DNA of 64,000 nucleotides from Rhodospirillaceae bacterium (GCA_018667335.1 JABIVD010000027.1:62001-126000), one strand, 5' to 3'; shown: positions 32,008 to 41,585, counted from the first letter of the stretch. Numbers and translations are program-made. The notes: generated by a model not told the origin, from the letters alone.

Positions 32008-32763
32008 CTATGACGCGTCGGCGGCGGCAATCGCCAGGAAGCTTTCGGCATCCAGGCTGGCGCCACCAATCAGTCCACCATCGACATTCGCGACGGCCAG
32101 CAACGGACCTGCATTCTCGGGCTTCATGGAGCCTCCATAAAGCAGACGAATGGCCGCAGCTTCGCCGCCCAGGGCAGCTCCCAGGGTCGTGCGGATGTGC
32201 GTATGGGCCGCTTCGACTTCTTCCAGGGTCGGTGTCCGGCCGGTCCCGATCGCCCAGACCGGCTCGTAGGCAACCACCGTGTTCGTGCCGGAAACGCCGC
32301 TGTCTGGCAGCGACCCGCCCAGCTGTGCACTCAGAACATCGAGTGTCCGGCCGGCATCGCGCTCCGCCTCGGTCTCGCCGATGCAGACAATGGCAATCAA
32401 TCCAACCCCGTGCGCCGCGACGGTTTTCGCCCGGACACGCGCATCGCTCTCATCCAGACCATGACGGCGCTCGGAATGACCCAGAATCACATGGCTCGCA
32501 CCCGCATCGCCGACCATCGCCGCCGACACGTCGCCGGTAAAGGCGCCGCTTTCCGCCTCATGACAATCCTGACCGCCCACCGCGACATCCGTATCTGCGA
32601 GCGCCTCGGCAACGGATCGCAGGATCGTCGCGGGCGGACAAACCAGCAGATCGCAGCTCGCCCCGTTCGCCTTCGCACTGATCGCACGTGCCAGTGCGAC
32701 GCCATCGGTCGCCAGCATGTTCATCTTCCAGTTTCCGGCGATCAGTTTCTTCAGCGCGGCCAT
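32008..32763 (-). CDS. tpiA: Triosephosphate isomerase
   Basis: 251 residues. It interconverts dihydroxyacetone phosphate and glyceraldehyde 3-phosphate. Active-site elements: AGNWKMN (lysine), ILGHSERRHG (histidine), VAYEPVWAIGTGRTPT (glutamate and flexible loop 6) and LLYGGSMKPENA for the phosphate. Initiation at the ATG of MAALKKLIAGNWKMN is clear. It is divergent from ppiD across about 200 bases that hold no recognisable gene. Confidence 0.98.
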   Translation of the reverse strand: MAALKKLIAGNWKMNMLATDGVALARAISAKANGASCDLLVCPPATILRSVAEALADTDVAVGGQDCHEAESGAFTGDVSAAMVGDAGASHVILGHSERRHGLDESDARVRAKTVAAHGVGLIAIVCIGETEAERDAGRTLDVLSAQLGGSLPDSGVSGTNTVVAYEPVWAIGTGRTPTLEEVEAAHTHIRTTLGAALGGEAAAIRLLYGGSMKPENAGPLLAVANVDGGLIGGASLDAESFLAIAAADAS

Positions 32764-32961
32764 ATCTTCACCAAATTGTTGCTTTTCATTGCGTTAGCAG
32801 GCCACTACATCGGCCAGAAGGTGCTCTAGCATAGCCGCGAACGCGCCGCCAACCGGCCCCGAACGAAAGGTCGGGTCCGGCGCTTGAGACACCGGATCGC
32901 GATCACTATCATGCGCCGCCCGCAGACGGGCTGCGGACCCGAACCAACTGGTGACAACAAA

Positions 32962-34860
32962 ATGCTCGAATCCCTCCGGAATTTTTCCAAAAGCTGGATC
33001 ATGCGTGGCGTGCTGCTCGCGCTCGCCGCGACCTTTGTCCTGTTCTTCGGGACCGATTTCGGCGGCGGCGGCGGACATGGCGGCGGGGCACGCTCCGGCG
33101 CGGCTTCGGTCGTCGAGGTCGGCGACACCAACTTCACGGTCCATCAGGTCGGGCGCGAGTTCAACGACCAGATTCAGCGGGCCGCGCAGTTTACCGGCCA
33201 GCAGCTCGACGCGCAGACCGCCATTCAGGCCGGCCTTCTCGATCAGGCCATCGCCCAGCTTGTGACCCGCTCCCTGTTTGACCAGGCAGCCCAGGACCTG
33301 GGAGTCACCACATCCATCAATGCCGCCGCGACGGCGATCCGCGCCCTACCCCAGTTCCAGGGACAAAGCGGTCGTTTCGAGCGCGCTCAGTTCGAACGTT
33401 TCCTGCTGCACAACAATCAGACGGAAGACCAGTTCGTCTCGCAGGTGCGCCTGGATCTCCTGCGCACGCAATATATCGATACGATCCGAAATGCCGTCGC
33501 CGCTCCGGCGCCGCTGACCGACGCCATCTTCAAACGCCGCGGCGAACGCCGGGTCGCCGAACTCGTCATCGTACCGCCGCGCCCCGATGCGCGCGTGAGC
33601 GAGCCCGACGCGGCCCAGCTCATCAGCTTCTATGAGGCCAACAAGGAGGCGTTCCAGACGCCCGCATTCCGGGTCGCGTCCGTCGCCAGCATGGATGTGG
33701 AAACGCTGGCCAAGGAAATCGTCATCCCCGAAGAGGATCTTCGCGAGGAATATGCGCTGCGCGGCAACGCGTTCGAGCAACCCGAAATTCGCGACGTTTC
33801 GCAGGCCACGTTCCTGTCGCGCGAGGATGCCCAGCGCGCGGTTGTCCTGATCCAGGGCGGCAAGACCTTCGCGCAGGCTGCCGAAGAGGTCTCCGGCCTG
33901 CCGCCCGTCGATCTCGGAAGCGTGCGCCCGGTCGACGTGCCGGTCGCCGAACTGGCCGACGCCGCCTTCGGCCTGGCCGTCGACGTGATCAGCACACCGA
34001 TCGAGAGCGATCTCGGCTGGCATCTGGTCGAGGTGCAGAACATTCAGCCGGGCCGGACGATCCCGTTCAACGAGGTGCGTGAAGCCCTGCGCGGCGAGCT
34101 GGCGCTGGAAGAAGCGCGCGACGGCATTTTCGACGTCCTCAACGACGTCGAGGACGGGCTCGCGGGTGGCGCGTCCCTCGAAGAGGTGGCGCGCGACAGC
34201 AATCTGACCACCACCCGCATCAACGGCGTGGCACGCACGGGTCATCTGCGCACCGAGCAGGCAGACCCGGACGGCGCCGTTACGGCCGAACTGGTCCAGC
34301 GCCTGTTTACCATCGATGCCACGGGTATCGCCGAGACGATCGAGGGCCGCGACGGCGGGTTCTCGGTGGTCCGTCTCGATGAGATCATCGCGCCGCGCAT
34401 CCCGTCCGTCGATGCGGTGCGCGAACAGGCGATCACAGCCTGGAAAGCCGAGCGCGTCAGTGCGCTTGCCGAGGAGACGGCGCAGAAGATCGCTGACCGT
34501 GCACGCGGTGGCGAAAGCCTCGAGACGCTGGCGGGCGAATTCAAGGCGCGCTTCGAGCGCACTCCCGCCTTCGACCGGACTGGTGACGGCTCGACCATTT
34601 CCACCGAACTGATCGCGTCGGTGTTCGAGGCGTCGCGCGGCGAAGTCATTTCGCAGCTCCTGTCCAACGGCGCGGCGGTGGCCAAGCTGATCGACATCGA
34701 GCCCGCCGACATGACCGACCCGGCACGCGACGAAATGGCCAACGTGCTGACCGGGCAGATCGCCAACGATCTGGTGACTCAATTGTCGATCGCATTGCAG
34801 AACGAAATCGGTGTCGAAGTGGACCGGGCCGCACTCGAAGACGCGTTCCAGCCCCAATGA
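32962..34860 (+). CDS. ppiD: Peptidylprolyl isomerase PpiD/SurA-type chaperone
   Basis: About 632 residues from the ATG at 32962 (MLESLRNFSKSWIMRG), with GGTGA upstream; the frame is open further 5' without conservation. One N-terminal membrane anchor (VLLALAATFVLFF) is followed by a SurA-like N-terminal chaperone region (about 40-170). A parvulin-like PPIase domain comes next (about 220-370, with GGKTFAQAAEEVS and SDLGWHLVEVQ), then a C-terminal helical part. It is periplasmic, inner-membrane anchored and helps outer-membrane and secreted proteins fold. It lies just upstream of trpE, a conserved order in Rhodospirillales. Confidence 0.93.
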   Translation: MLESLRNFSKSWIMRGVLLALAATFVLFFGTDFGGGGGHGGGARSGAASVVEVGDTNFTVHQVGREFNDQIQRAAQFTGQQLDAQTAIQAGLLDQAIAQLVTRSLFDQAAQDLGVTTSINAAATAIRALPQFQGQSGRFERAQFERFLLHNNQTEDQFVSQVRLDLLRTQYIDTIRNAVAAPAPLTDAIFKRRGERRVAELVIVPPRPDARVSEPDAAQLISFYEANKEAFQTPAFRVASVASMDVETLAKEIVIPEEDLREEYALRGNAFEQPEIRDVSQATFLSREDAQRAVVLIQGGKTFAQAAEEVSGLPPVDLGSVRPVDVPVAELADAAFGLAVDVISTPIESDLGWHLVEVQNIQPGRTIPFNEVREALRGELALEEARDGIFDVLNDVEDGLAGGASLEEVARDSNLTTTRINGVARTGHLRTEQADPDGAVTAELVQRLFTIDATGIAETIEGRDGGFSVVRLDEIIAPRIPSVDAVREQAITAWKAERVSALAEETAQKIADRARGGESLETLAGEFKARFERTPAFDRTGDGSTISTELIASVFEASRGEVISQLLSNGAAVAKLIDIEPADMTDPARDEMANVLTGQIANDLVTQLSIALQNEIGVEVDRAALEDAFQPQ

Positions 34861-34908
34861 TCTGCCCCCCGATGATCTGCCTCCCAAATATCTGCCGGTG
34901 ACAGCCAA

Positions 34909-36414
34909 GTGACCTTGCAAACCGCAACCGATACAGAGTCCTTCGCCGCGCGCTACGCCAACGGCGAGCCGCAGCTCGTCTGGACGGAACTGGTTGCCGA
35001 TCTCGAGACGCCGGTTTCGGCCCTCCTCAAACTCGCCGACGATGAGAAGCATTCGATCCTGCTGGAATCGGTCGAGGGCGGCGCGGTTCGCGGCCGCTAT
35101 TCGATTCTGGCCTTTGCACCGGACCTGATCTGGCGATGCACCGGCGAGAATGCGGAGATCAACCGCAACGCGCGCACGTCACTCGACAATTTCGAACCCA
35201 TGGAAGGCCGCAGTCTCGACACCCTGTCGGCGCTCGTCGATGAATGCCGGATCGAGATCCCGCCGGAACTCCCGCCGATGGCGGCCGGGCTGTTCGGCTA
35301 TTTCACCTATGACGCCGTGCGCCTCATGGAGCGCCTGCCCGACGACAATCCCGATACGATCGATATCCCGGATTCGGTATACATCCGGCCGACCATCATC
35401 GCGGTCTTCGACAATGTCGCGGACAAGGTCACCCTCGTCACCCCGGTCTGGCCCGCGCCGTCGATCGATGCCGACAGTGCCTACGCCGACGCCAGTGCAC
35501 GGCTCGACACGGCCGTTGCCGGCTTTGACCGCGGGGTCCCCCGCATCGCCAGCGTGCCCGAAGGGTCCGAGATCGAGATTACCCCGGTCTCGAACCGCAG
35601 CCAGGCCGAGTATCACGCGATGGTCGAGGCGGCGAAGGAATATGTCCGCGCCGGCGACGTCTTCCAGGTCGTCCCGTCACAGCGCTTCAGCTTCCCGTTC
35701 GACCTGCCACCCACCGCGCTGTATCGCTCGCTGCGGCGGCTCAATCCCTCCCCGTTCCTGTTCGTCCTCAATGTCGGGGACTTCTCCCTCGTCGGATCGA
35801 GCCCGGAAATTCTCGTCCGCCTGCGCGACGGCACGGTCACGATTCGCCCCATCGCCGGCACCCGGCCGCGCGGCGCCACGCCGGACGCTGATGAAGCGCT
35901 GGCCGAGGAACTGCTCGCCGACCCCAAAGAACTGGCCGAACATCTGATGCTGCTCGATCTCGGTCGCAACGATGTGGGGCGCGTGTCGGAAATCGGCACC
36001 GTCGAGGTCACGGAAGAATTCACGATCGAACGCTACAGCCACGTCATGCACATCGTCTCCAACGTGCAGGGGCGCGTGAAACCGGGCACCCGCGCGGTCG
36101 ATGCGTTGGCTGCGGGTTTCCCCGCCGGAACCGTGTCGGGGGCGCCGAAAATCCGGGCGATGGAGATCATCGACGAGCTGGAATCAGAGCGCCGCAGTTT
36201 CTACGCGGGCTCTGTCGGGTATTTCGCGGCCGACGGCAGCATGGATACATGCATCACGCTGCGCACGGCGCTGATCAAGGACGGCATGATGTATGTTCAG
36301 GCCGGCGGCGGCGTGGTCGCGGATTCAGACCCCGAGGCCGAGTATCAGGAAAGCCAGAACAAGGCCCGCGCCCTGATCCGGGCAGCCGAACAGGCCCACC
36401 GCTTCGTCAACTAG
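34909..36414 (+). CDS. trpE: Anthranilate synthase component I
   Basis: 501 residues. It makes anthranilate from chorismate with ammonia supplied by TrpG. The tryptophan feedback site ILLESVEGG is near residue 45. The chorismate domain shows RPIAGTRPRGATPDADE, LLDLGRNDVGRVSEIG, SHVMHIVSNVQG, FPAGTVSGAPKIRAM and GYFAADGSMDTCITLRT. The start is a GTG at 34909 with GGTGA seven bases before it. It is 48 bases after ppiD. Its partner trpG is about 1.7 kb downstream, past two minus-strand genes, so the trp genes are in two units. Confidence 0.97.
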   Translation: MTLQTATDTESFAARYANGEPQLVWTELVADLETPVSALLKLADDEKHSILLESVEGGAVRGRYSILAFAPDLIWRCTGENAEINRNARTSLDNFEPMEGRSLDTLSALVDECRIEIPPELPPMAAGLFGYFTYDAVRLMERLPDDNPDTIDIPDSVYIRPTIIAVFDNVADKVTLVTPVWPAPSIDADSAYADASARLDTAVAGFDRGVPRIASVPEGSEIEITPVSNRSQAEYHAMVEAAKEYVRAGDVFQVVPSQRFSFPFDLPPTALYRSLRRLNPSPFLFVLNVGDFSLVGSSPEILVRLRDGTVTIRPIAGTRPRGATPDADEALAEELLADPKELAEHLMLLDLGRNDVGRVSEIGTVEVTEEFTIERYSHVMHIVSNVQGRVKPGTRAVDALAAGFPAGTVSGAPKIRAMEIIDELESERRSFYAGSVGYFAADGSMDTCITLRTALIKDGMMYVQAGGGVVADSDPEAEYQESQNKARALIRAAEQAHRFVN

Positions 36415-36419
36415 TCAGG

Positions 36420-36776
36420 TTAGGCCGGCTGACCAACCTCGATACCGATTTTCTCGTCATACGCCACGAAGGCGTTCTCCATGCCGAGTAGCACCCGGGT
36501 GATGTTGAAGTACGGCGTCATGAACAACGGCCCGTCCTTAATCTCTTCCCACATGCAGTGATAGTCGAACAGCGTCTGGAAGTGACAGATCACGAAGTCC
36601 GAGCACTCGCCGCTTAACGCATCCGCGTCGTGCCAGACCACGCCGACTTTTGGATGCGCCGCGATGATTTCCTGAAGCGCCAGCCAGTGGGCGGCGCGTT
36701 CCTCGCGCGACAGCTGCAGATAAGTCGGCTCGACCTTCAACTCGACGACGGCAACGGTGACGGGTTCATCGGTCAT
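36420..36776 (-). CDS. Darcynin-like small protein of unknown function
   Basis: 118 residues, no membrane helix or signal peptide. The pattern of a central C-S-D-F segment (SGECSDFVICHFQTL), then YHCMWEEIKDGPLFMTPYF near 75-90, resembles the darcynin family (a domain of unknown function) as I remember it. This is a weak recollection, not a database match. The ACT/dimeric alpha-beta barrel class is an alternative. The stop lies five bases from the convergent trpE stop. Its start at MTDEPVTVAVVELK is the first methionine and plausible. Confidence 0.6.
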   Translation of the reverse strand: MTDEPVTVAVVELKVEPTYLQLSREERAAHWLALQEIIAAHPKVGVVWHDADALSGECSDFVICHFQTLFDYHCMWEEIKDGPLFMTPYFNITRVLLGMENAFVAYDEKIGIEVGQPA

Positions 36777-36893
36777 GCAAAGCCCTCCGATTAATTTATC
36801 GCCTGATCAATTATCGGACAGCGTATCACTCGAACGATTGCCAGGCGATGTAAGCTGCCGGTCCTCATGACAGACGCGTCAAAGGGCTAGAAA

Positions 36894-37949
36894 CTAGTTC
36901 CGCGCGCGTTCGTTGCCCGCCGCAAGGCGCAGCGCCACGGCGCTAACCGGCACCAGCGCGAAGCCCCGCGCCCGCACATCGGGCAGCCACTCGGCCAGGG
37001 CCTCTATTGTCGCATCCTTGGGATGGCCGATCGCGATCGCATGTCCCTGCCGGCGCGCGATTTCCTCGACCTGGTCCAGGGCGGCGCGCACGGCGATCGG
37101 CGACGGGTCGTGATCGAGGAACACATCGCGGCGCAGCGCCGGTATTCCCTGCTTCTCCGCTTCGGAATAGGCCACGGTTGCACTCGACGTGCGGCTATCG
37201 AGGAACAACAGCCCGCGATCGCGGAGTTTCGTCATCACAGCCGCCATGGATGGCCGATCCGACGTCGCCTTGCTTCCCATGTGGTTGTTGATGCCGACAA
37301 ATTTCGTGAACTGAGACAGGTTCCAGTCGATCCGCCGGGCCAGCTCTTCCGCCGACAGGCTGGTCAGGAGCGCATTGGGGCCGGGATCCGTGCCGGGCCC
37401 GGGTTCCATGGGCACATGCACCAGCAATTCATGACCCGCCGCGCTAGCCGCCGCCGTCTGCGCGTCCAGTTCGCGGCCATAGGCGAGGTAGGCGAGGGTC
37501 AGTGGTGCCGGCAGAGCCGTGGTCCGCTCGGATCGCGCCCGGTCGAGCCCCATATCGTCGATCACGACCGCGATCATCGGCTGGCCCGATGCGACGGATA
37601 CCGGGACGGCATTGCGCAGCCAGGTTTTGACCGATGCGGGCGGGGCCGGTGGCGGAACCACGGCAACTTCCGGTGTGATTTCCGGTGCGGCGGGCGGTGG
37701 CGGCAATGCGGGTTCAGGCGGCCGCGTTATGGCGGGGATGGGCGCGGTCGCAATTTGGGGCGGTGGCTCATCACGCCCGGACGGTACCAGCAGCAAAATC
37801 GCGGCCAGCGACAAAACAGCAACGGTCAACGCAGCCGCCGTGACCCACACCAGGCCGAGCAGGCGCGGCGCCTTGCCTTTGGCCCTCTGCTTCGCCTTCC
37901 GGGCGGGTTTGCGCGGCTTCGGTTTCGCTTTGCGGGCTCGTTGAGCCAT
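36894..37949 (-). CDS. Divergent polysaccharide deacetylase family protein
   Basis: 351 residues. The N-terminus is strongly basic (about 28 residues rich in Lys/Arg/Ala/Pro), followed by one membrane helix (VWVTAAALTVAVLSLAAILLL) and a Pro-rich stretch of about 50 residues, as in a tether. The C-terminal domain has IAVVIDDMGLD, LLVHVPMEP, GINNHMGSKATSD and IAIGHPKDATIEAL, which fit the divergent deacetylase (DUF610) family with its Asp-Asp and His metal ligands. It is probably a periplasmic envelope enzyme. It stands alone between two plus-strand trp regions. The substrate is unknown. Confidence 0.87.
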   Translation of the reverse strand: MAQRARKAKPKPRKPARKAKQRAKGKAPRLLGLVWVTAAALTVAVLSLAAILLLVPSGRDEPPPQIATAPIPAITRPPEPALPPPPAAPEITPEVAVVPPPAPPASVKTWLRNAVPVSVASGQPMIAVVIDDMGLDRARSERTTALPAPLTLAYLAYGRELDAQTAAASAAGHELLVHVPMEPGPGTDPGPNALLTSLSAEELARRIDWNLSQFTKFVGINNHMGSKATSDRPSMAAVMTKLRDRGLLFLDSRTSSATVAYSEAEKQGIPALRRDVFLDHDPSPIAVRAALDQVEEIARRQGHAIAIGHPKDATIEALAEWLPDVRARGFALVPVSAVALRLAAGNERARN

Positions 37950-38030
37950 CGGGTGGCGACTCGCTTCGTCGTTGGCCCGCCAAAAGGACAGGCAATTGGG
38001 GCATGCTTATGACAGATTCGCACGCGCCCT

Positions 38031-38052
38031 GCTTTGCCGCCGCTTTGCCGCC
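38031..38052 (+). repeat. Perfect 11-bp tandem repeat upstream of trpG
   Basis: GCTTTGCCGCC occurs twice head to tail. The second copy supplies the proposed -35 box of the trpG promoter. Confidence 0.8.
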
Positions 38053-38072
38053 TCGGACAACGCTGTTATAAG
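38045..38072 (+). promoter_or_regulatory. Candidate sigma70 promoter of trpG
   Basis: TTGCCG at 38045-38050 and TATAAG at 38067-38072 are 16 bases apart. Transcription would start near 38079 and leave a leader of about 60 bases before the trpG ATG. It would drive trpG-trpD-trpC-moaC-moeA. Confidence 0.5.
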
Positions 38073-38075
38073 TCT

Positions 38076-38104
38076 CCGCCCCGTGGCCGGGCGGATTCGG
38101 GCCA
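38076..38104 (+). promoter_or_regulatory. Competing hairpins in the trpG leader
   Basis: Stem 1 pairs CCGCCC (38076-38081) with GGGCGG (38089-38094). Stem 2 pairs GTGGCC (38083-38088) with GGCCAC (38099-38104). They overlap and cannot form together. No U-run and no Trp-rich leader peptide are present, so classic attenuation is not shown. Confidence 0.35.
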
Positions 38105-38141
38105 CGAAACAAAGATCAAGAACGCCGGACAACCTGTTGAG

Positions 38142-38771
38142 ATGTTTCTGTTAATCGACAACTACGACAGCTTTACCTACAACCTCGTCCACTTCCTGGG
38201 CGAGATCGGGGTGAGCTGTGATGTGCGGCGCAACGACACCCTGACGCCCGAAGAGGCGCTGGCACTCGCGCCCGAGGCGATCGTGATTTCACCGGGACCG
38301 TCGGATCCCGATCACGCCGGCATCTGCCTCGAGCTGGTCGCCCGCGCGGCAGACGCGCGGATGCCCGTGCTCGGTGTTTGCCTGGGACACCAGACCATCG
38401 GACAGGCGTTTGGCGGCAAGATCATCCGCGCACCGGAGCCGATGCACGGCAAGGTCGATCGCGTGCGTCACGGCGGCCAGAGCCTGTTTCGCGGCCTGCC
38501 CAACCCGGTCGAGGCGACCCGATATCATTCGCTCGCCGTAGAGCGCGCCACCCTGCCCGACTGTTTCGAAATCACCGCAACAACGTCCGACGACGTGATC
38601 ATGGGCCTGAGCCACAAGGAATTGCCGATCCACGGGGTGCAGTTCCACCCCGAAAGCATCGCGACGGAAGCGGGTCACGACCTGCTGGCCAATTTTGTTG
38701 AACTTGCGACCGGGCAGCCGGTGGACGCGTATGGCGACGACACGCGCGCCGGAGAGATGATGGCGCTATGA
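38142..38771 (+). CDS. trpG: Anthranilate synthase component II (glutamine amidotransferase)
   Basis: About 209 residues from the ATG at 38142 (MFLLIDNYDSFTYNL). Class I glutamine amidotransferase: the oxyanion strand ISPGPSDPDHAG, the nucleophile cysteine in GVCLGHQTIG near 82, and the His-Glu pair in HGVQFHPESI. It supplies ammonia to TrpE and may double as PabA. Its ATG is preceded by a leader of about 60 bases with competing hairpins. It overlaps trpD by ATGA. Confidence 0.97.
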   Translation: MFLLIDNYDSFTYNLVHFLGEIGVSCDVRRNDTLTPEEALALAPEAIVISPGPSDPDHAGICLELVARAADARMPVLGVCLGHQTIGQAFGGKIIRAPEPMHGKVDRVRHGGQSLFRGLPNPVEATRYHSLAVERATLPDCFEITATTSDDVIMGLSHKELPIHGVQFHPESIATEAGHDLLANFVELATGQPVDAYGDDTRAGEMMAL

Positions 38772-39799
38772 GCTCTGATATGGACGATCTGAAACCACTG
38801 ATCGGGCGCGTCGCCGACGGCGGGACGCTGGGAGAGGACGAGGCCGAGACCGCCTTCGACATCATCATGTCCGGCAACGCAACCCCGGCCCAGATCGGTG
38901 CGTTCCTGATGGCGCTGCGCCTGCGCGGCGAGACCGTGGGCGAGATTACCGGCGCGGCGCGGGCGATGCGGGCCAAGGCCCACATCATCGAGGCCCCCGA
39001 GGGCGCGATGGACATCGTCGGCACCGGCGGCGACGGCACCGGTACCCTCAACATCTCCACGGCCTCCGCGATCGTCGTCGCGGGCTGCGGTGTCCCCATC
39101 GCCAAGCATGGCAACCGGGCGTTGAGCTCCAAAACCGGCGCGGCGGACGTGCTGACCGAGCTCGGCATCAACATCGATGCCGATTTCGACCTGATCAAGG
39201 AATCGATCTGGGAGAACAATCTCGGCTTCCTGATGGCGCCGCGCCATCACAGCGCCATGCGCAATGTCGCCGGGCCCCGCGTCGAAATGGGCACGCGCAC
39301 GATCTTCAACCTCCTCGGGCCCCTGTCGAACCCGTCACTGGTCAAACGCCAGATGACCGGCGTCTTCGCACCGCAATGGACCGAACCCATGGCCCATGTG
39401 CTGGGCAATCTCGGCCTGACCCGCGCCTGGGTGGTGCACGGGTCCGACGGCACCGACGAGCTGACCACCACAGGCCCGTCGCGGGTCTCCGAGCTCAGGG
39501 ACGGCAAGGTCACGACCTACGAGGTCACCCCGGAAGATGCCGATCTGCCGCGCGGCACACTCGAAGACATCAAGGGCGGCGATCCCGCCTACAACGCTGC
39601 GGCCGTCCACGAATTGCTGGACGGCAAGCAGAGCGCCTACCGCAACGCCGTGATCCTCACGGCGGCCGGCTCGCTGATGATTGCCGACAAGGCCGACAAT
39701 CTGCTCGACGGCGCGAAGATCGCCCGCGAGGCAATCGATTCCGGCGCCGCGCGCGACTGTCTCGCCCGGCTCGTCGAGATCACCAACCGGGGGACGTGA
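38768..39799 (+). CDS. trpD: Anthranilate phosphoribosyltransferase
   Basis: 343 residues. It transfers phosphoribose from PRPP to anthranilate. The PRPP loop is [18 protein letters not shown], and the anthranilate-binding residues are in [21 protein letters not shown] with [15 protein letters not shown] further on. The fold and length are standard. The ATG overlaps the trpG stop by ATGA, and trpC begins one base after its stop, so all three are likely translated together. Confidence 0.98.
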   Translation: MSSDMDDLKPLIGRVADGGTLGEDEAETAFDIIMSGNATPAQIGAFLMALRLRGETVGEITGAARAMRAKAHIIEAPEGAMDIVGTGGDGTGTLNISTASAIVVAGCGVPIAKHGNRALSSKTGAADVLTELGINIDADFDLIKESIWENNLGFLMAPRHHSAMRNVAGPRVEMGTRTIFNLLGPLSNPSLVKRQMTGVFAPQWTEPMAHVLGNLGLTRAWVVHGSDGTDELTTTGPSRVSELRDGKVTTYEVTPEDADLPRGTLEDIKGGDPAYNAAAVHELLDGKQSAYRNAVILTAAGSLMIADKADNLLDGAKIAREAIDSGAARDCLARLVEITNRGT

Positions 39800-39800
39800 C

Positions 39801-40628
39801 ATGGCCGCCGACAAAAGCGACGTCCTGACCAAAATCAACAACGACAAGCGCGAACATATCGCCGCGTGCAAGGCCGAGACGTCGCTGGCCACGCTCGAAG
39901 AACGCGCGCGTGCGGCCGGTGAGACCCGCGGTTTCGCGCGCCGGCTGGCAGAACGCGCCGCGGCCGGGCGCTTCGGCCTGATCGCCGAAATCAAGAAGGC
40001 GAGCCCGAGCAAGGGGCTGATCCGCGAAGACTTCGACCCGCCGTCGATCGCCAGGGCCTATGAGGCCGGTGGCGCCACCTGCATGTCGGTGCTGACCGAT
40101 ACACCGTATTTCCAGGGCTCCGACGCAGATCTGGTCGCCGCCCGCGCAGCGGTGTCCCTGCCCGCCATCCGCAAGGATTTCATGCTCGATCCCTATCAGG
40201 TGGTCGAGGCCCGCGCGCTGGGCGCCGACTGCATCCTGCTGATCATGGCGGGGCTGGAAAACACCCAGGCCGCCGAGCTCTCCGCCGCCGCCCATGAATG
40301 GGGCATGGACGTGCTGGTCGAGGTGCACAATGCCGAGGAGCTCGACCGGGGGCTGGAGATCGACAGTGATCTGGTCGGCATCAACAATCGCAACCTGAAG
40401 ACCCTGACCGTGGATCTGGCGACGACGGAAGAACTCGCGCCGCGGGTGCCGTCCGACCGGGTGCTGGTCTGCGAGAGCGGGCTGTTCACCCCCGATGACC
40501 TCGTGCGGATGTCGGGTGTCGGCGCGCGCTGCTTCCTGATCGGCGAATCCCTCATGCGCCAGGACGACATCTCCGGCGCGGTGCGCGATCTGCTGGCACC
40601 GGGCGAATCCTTGCAGGAAAGCGCCTGA
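39801..40628 (+). CDS. trpC: Indole-3-glycerol-phosphate synthase
   Basis: About 275 residues from the ATG at 39801, with GGGGACGTGAC upstream; an open frame further upstream overlaps trpD. TIM barrel: the catalytic lysines are in [14 protein letters not shown] and [12 protein letters not shown], the phosphate site in VCESGL, and NNRNLKTL after the barrel middle. The separate PRAI activity (trpF) is not fused here and not in the window. moaC begins one base after the stop. Confidence 0.97.
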   Translation: MAADKSDVLTKINNDKREHIAACKAETSLATLEERARAAGETRGFARRLAERAAAGRFGLIAEIKKASPSKGLIREDFDPPSIARAYEAGGATCMSVLTDTPYFQGSDADLVAARAAVSLPAIRKDFMLDPYQVVEARALGADCILLIMAGLENTQAAELSAAAHEWGMDVLVEVHNAEELDRGLEIDSDLVGINNRNLKTLTVDLATTEELAPRVPSDRVLVCESGLFTPDDLVRMSGVGARCFLIGESLMRQDDISGAVRDLLAPGESLQESA

Positions 40629-40629
40629 T

Positions 40630-41130
40630 ATGGCCGACAACACCGAACAGGGTGGCGACAAGCTCACCCATATCGACGCGGACGGGAACGCCCGCATGGT
40701 CGACGTGTCCGACAAGGACGTGACCCGGCGCACGGCAACGGCCGGTTGCCGCGTGATCATGCAGCCCGAGACCATCGCGCTGATCCGCGACGGCGCGGTC
40801 AAGAAGGGCGATGTCCTGTCGATCGCGCGGATCGCGGGCATCATGGGCGCGAAGAAGACCTCAGAATTAATCCCGCTCTGCCATCCCCTGCTGATCAACA
40901 AGGCCGACGTGGAGCTGTCCATCGACGACGGCGCCAACGCCGTGGTCATCGAGGCGACCGTGCGGGTCGACGGCAAGACAGGTGTCGAGATGGAGGCGCT
41001 GACCGCGGCGACCGTCGCCGCACTGACCGTCTACGACATGGTCAAGGCGGTGGACCGGGGCACCCTGATCACCGATGTCCGCCTGCTGCACAAGGCCGGC
41101 GGCAAGTCGGGCACCTACGAGGCCTCGTGA
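40630..41130 (+). CDS. moaC: Cyclic pyranopterin monophosphate synthase MoaC
   Basis: 166 residues. It catalyses the second half of cPMP formation in molybdenum cofactor synthesis. Motifs: [19 protein letters not shown] at the N-terminus, [40 protein letters not shown] and the C-terminal KAGGKSGTY. MoaA is not in the window. Its stop overlaps the next start as GTGA. Confidence 0.97.
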   Translation: MADNTEQGGDKLTHIDADGNARMVDVSDKDVTRRTATAGCRVIMQPETIALIRDGAVKKGDVLSIARIAGIMGAKKTSELIPLCHPLLINKADVELSIDDGANAVVIEATVRVDGKTGVEMEALTAATVAALTVYDMVKAVDRGTLITDVRLLHKAGGKSGTYEAS

Positions 41131-41585
41131 GCAAGCGCCTCACCATGTTCCTGCTCATCGTCGCCGCGCTCGCGGCCCCGGCCGTCGTGGTCGCCGTCGA
41201 ATGGGCCCGGACGGTGCTTGGGTTTTTCAACCTGAGCCCGGGCACCCTCTACATGCCCAACGGGTTTCTGAGCTTCTACCTGATCACCGCCGCCGCGATG
41301 CTAATCGTCGCCGTTCCGATGTCGCGCAGCCTCTTGAGGATCGGCGAGTTGCGCCGCGCCCGATATATTCGAAACGCCCTGATGGTGCTGATCTTCTGGA
41401 AGATCATCGACGTCACCATGCTTTCGGGCGGCGTGCCCGATCTGGACAACATGGCGTCCACGCTCGTCCTGTCGCTGGGGACCTTCGCCTACGGCGTCAT
41501 CGCGGGGCTCGTATTCTGGCGCATCGCCATCAAGCCTCATCGCCTGGACACCCCATCCGAACTGTCGGAAGAGCCAAGCCCGTGA
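41127..41585 (+). CDS. Unrecognised four-helix membrane protein between moaC and moeA
   Basis: About 152 residues from a GTG at 41127, or 146 from the ATG at 41145. Four hydrophobic segments are seen: [52 protein letters not shown] and [19 protein letters not shown]. The loops are short and the tail is charged (SELSEEPSP). I do not recognise a family. It overlaps moaC by GTGA on the 5' side and moeA by GTGA on the 3' side, so expression should be coupled to both. A role in molybdate or cofactor metabolism is only inference from this placement. Confidence 0.75.
   Translation: MSKRLTMFLLIVAALAAPAVVVAVEWARTVLGFFNLSPGTLYMPNGFLSFYLITAAAMLIVAVPMSRSLLRIGELRRARYIRNALMVLIFWKIIDVTMLSGGVPDLDNMASTLVLSLGTFAYGVIAGLVFWRIAIKPHRLDTPSELSEEPSP

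Noticed and set aside
33346-35052. A minus-strand open frame of about 568 codons opposite ppiD
   Set aside because: It mirrors ppiD codons, has low-complexity Gly/Arg/Asp/Val composition and no recognisable motif.
38013-38075. Short open frame upstream of trpG as a trp leader peptide
   Set aside because: It contains no tryptophan codon and probably lies upstream of the transcription start.
41075-41581. N-terminal extension of moeA
   Set aside because: The extension overlaps the membrane protein out of frame. MoeA family N-termini begin after the GTG at 41582.
40746-41585. A long plus-strand frame that runs through moaC into the unknown membrane protein, suggesting a fusion or frameshift
   Set aside because: The part inside moaC is Arg/Asp/Gly-rich nonsense. 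The real start is a GTG overlapping the moaC stop.
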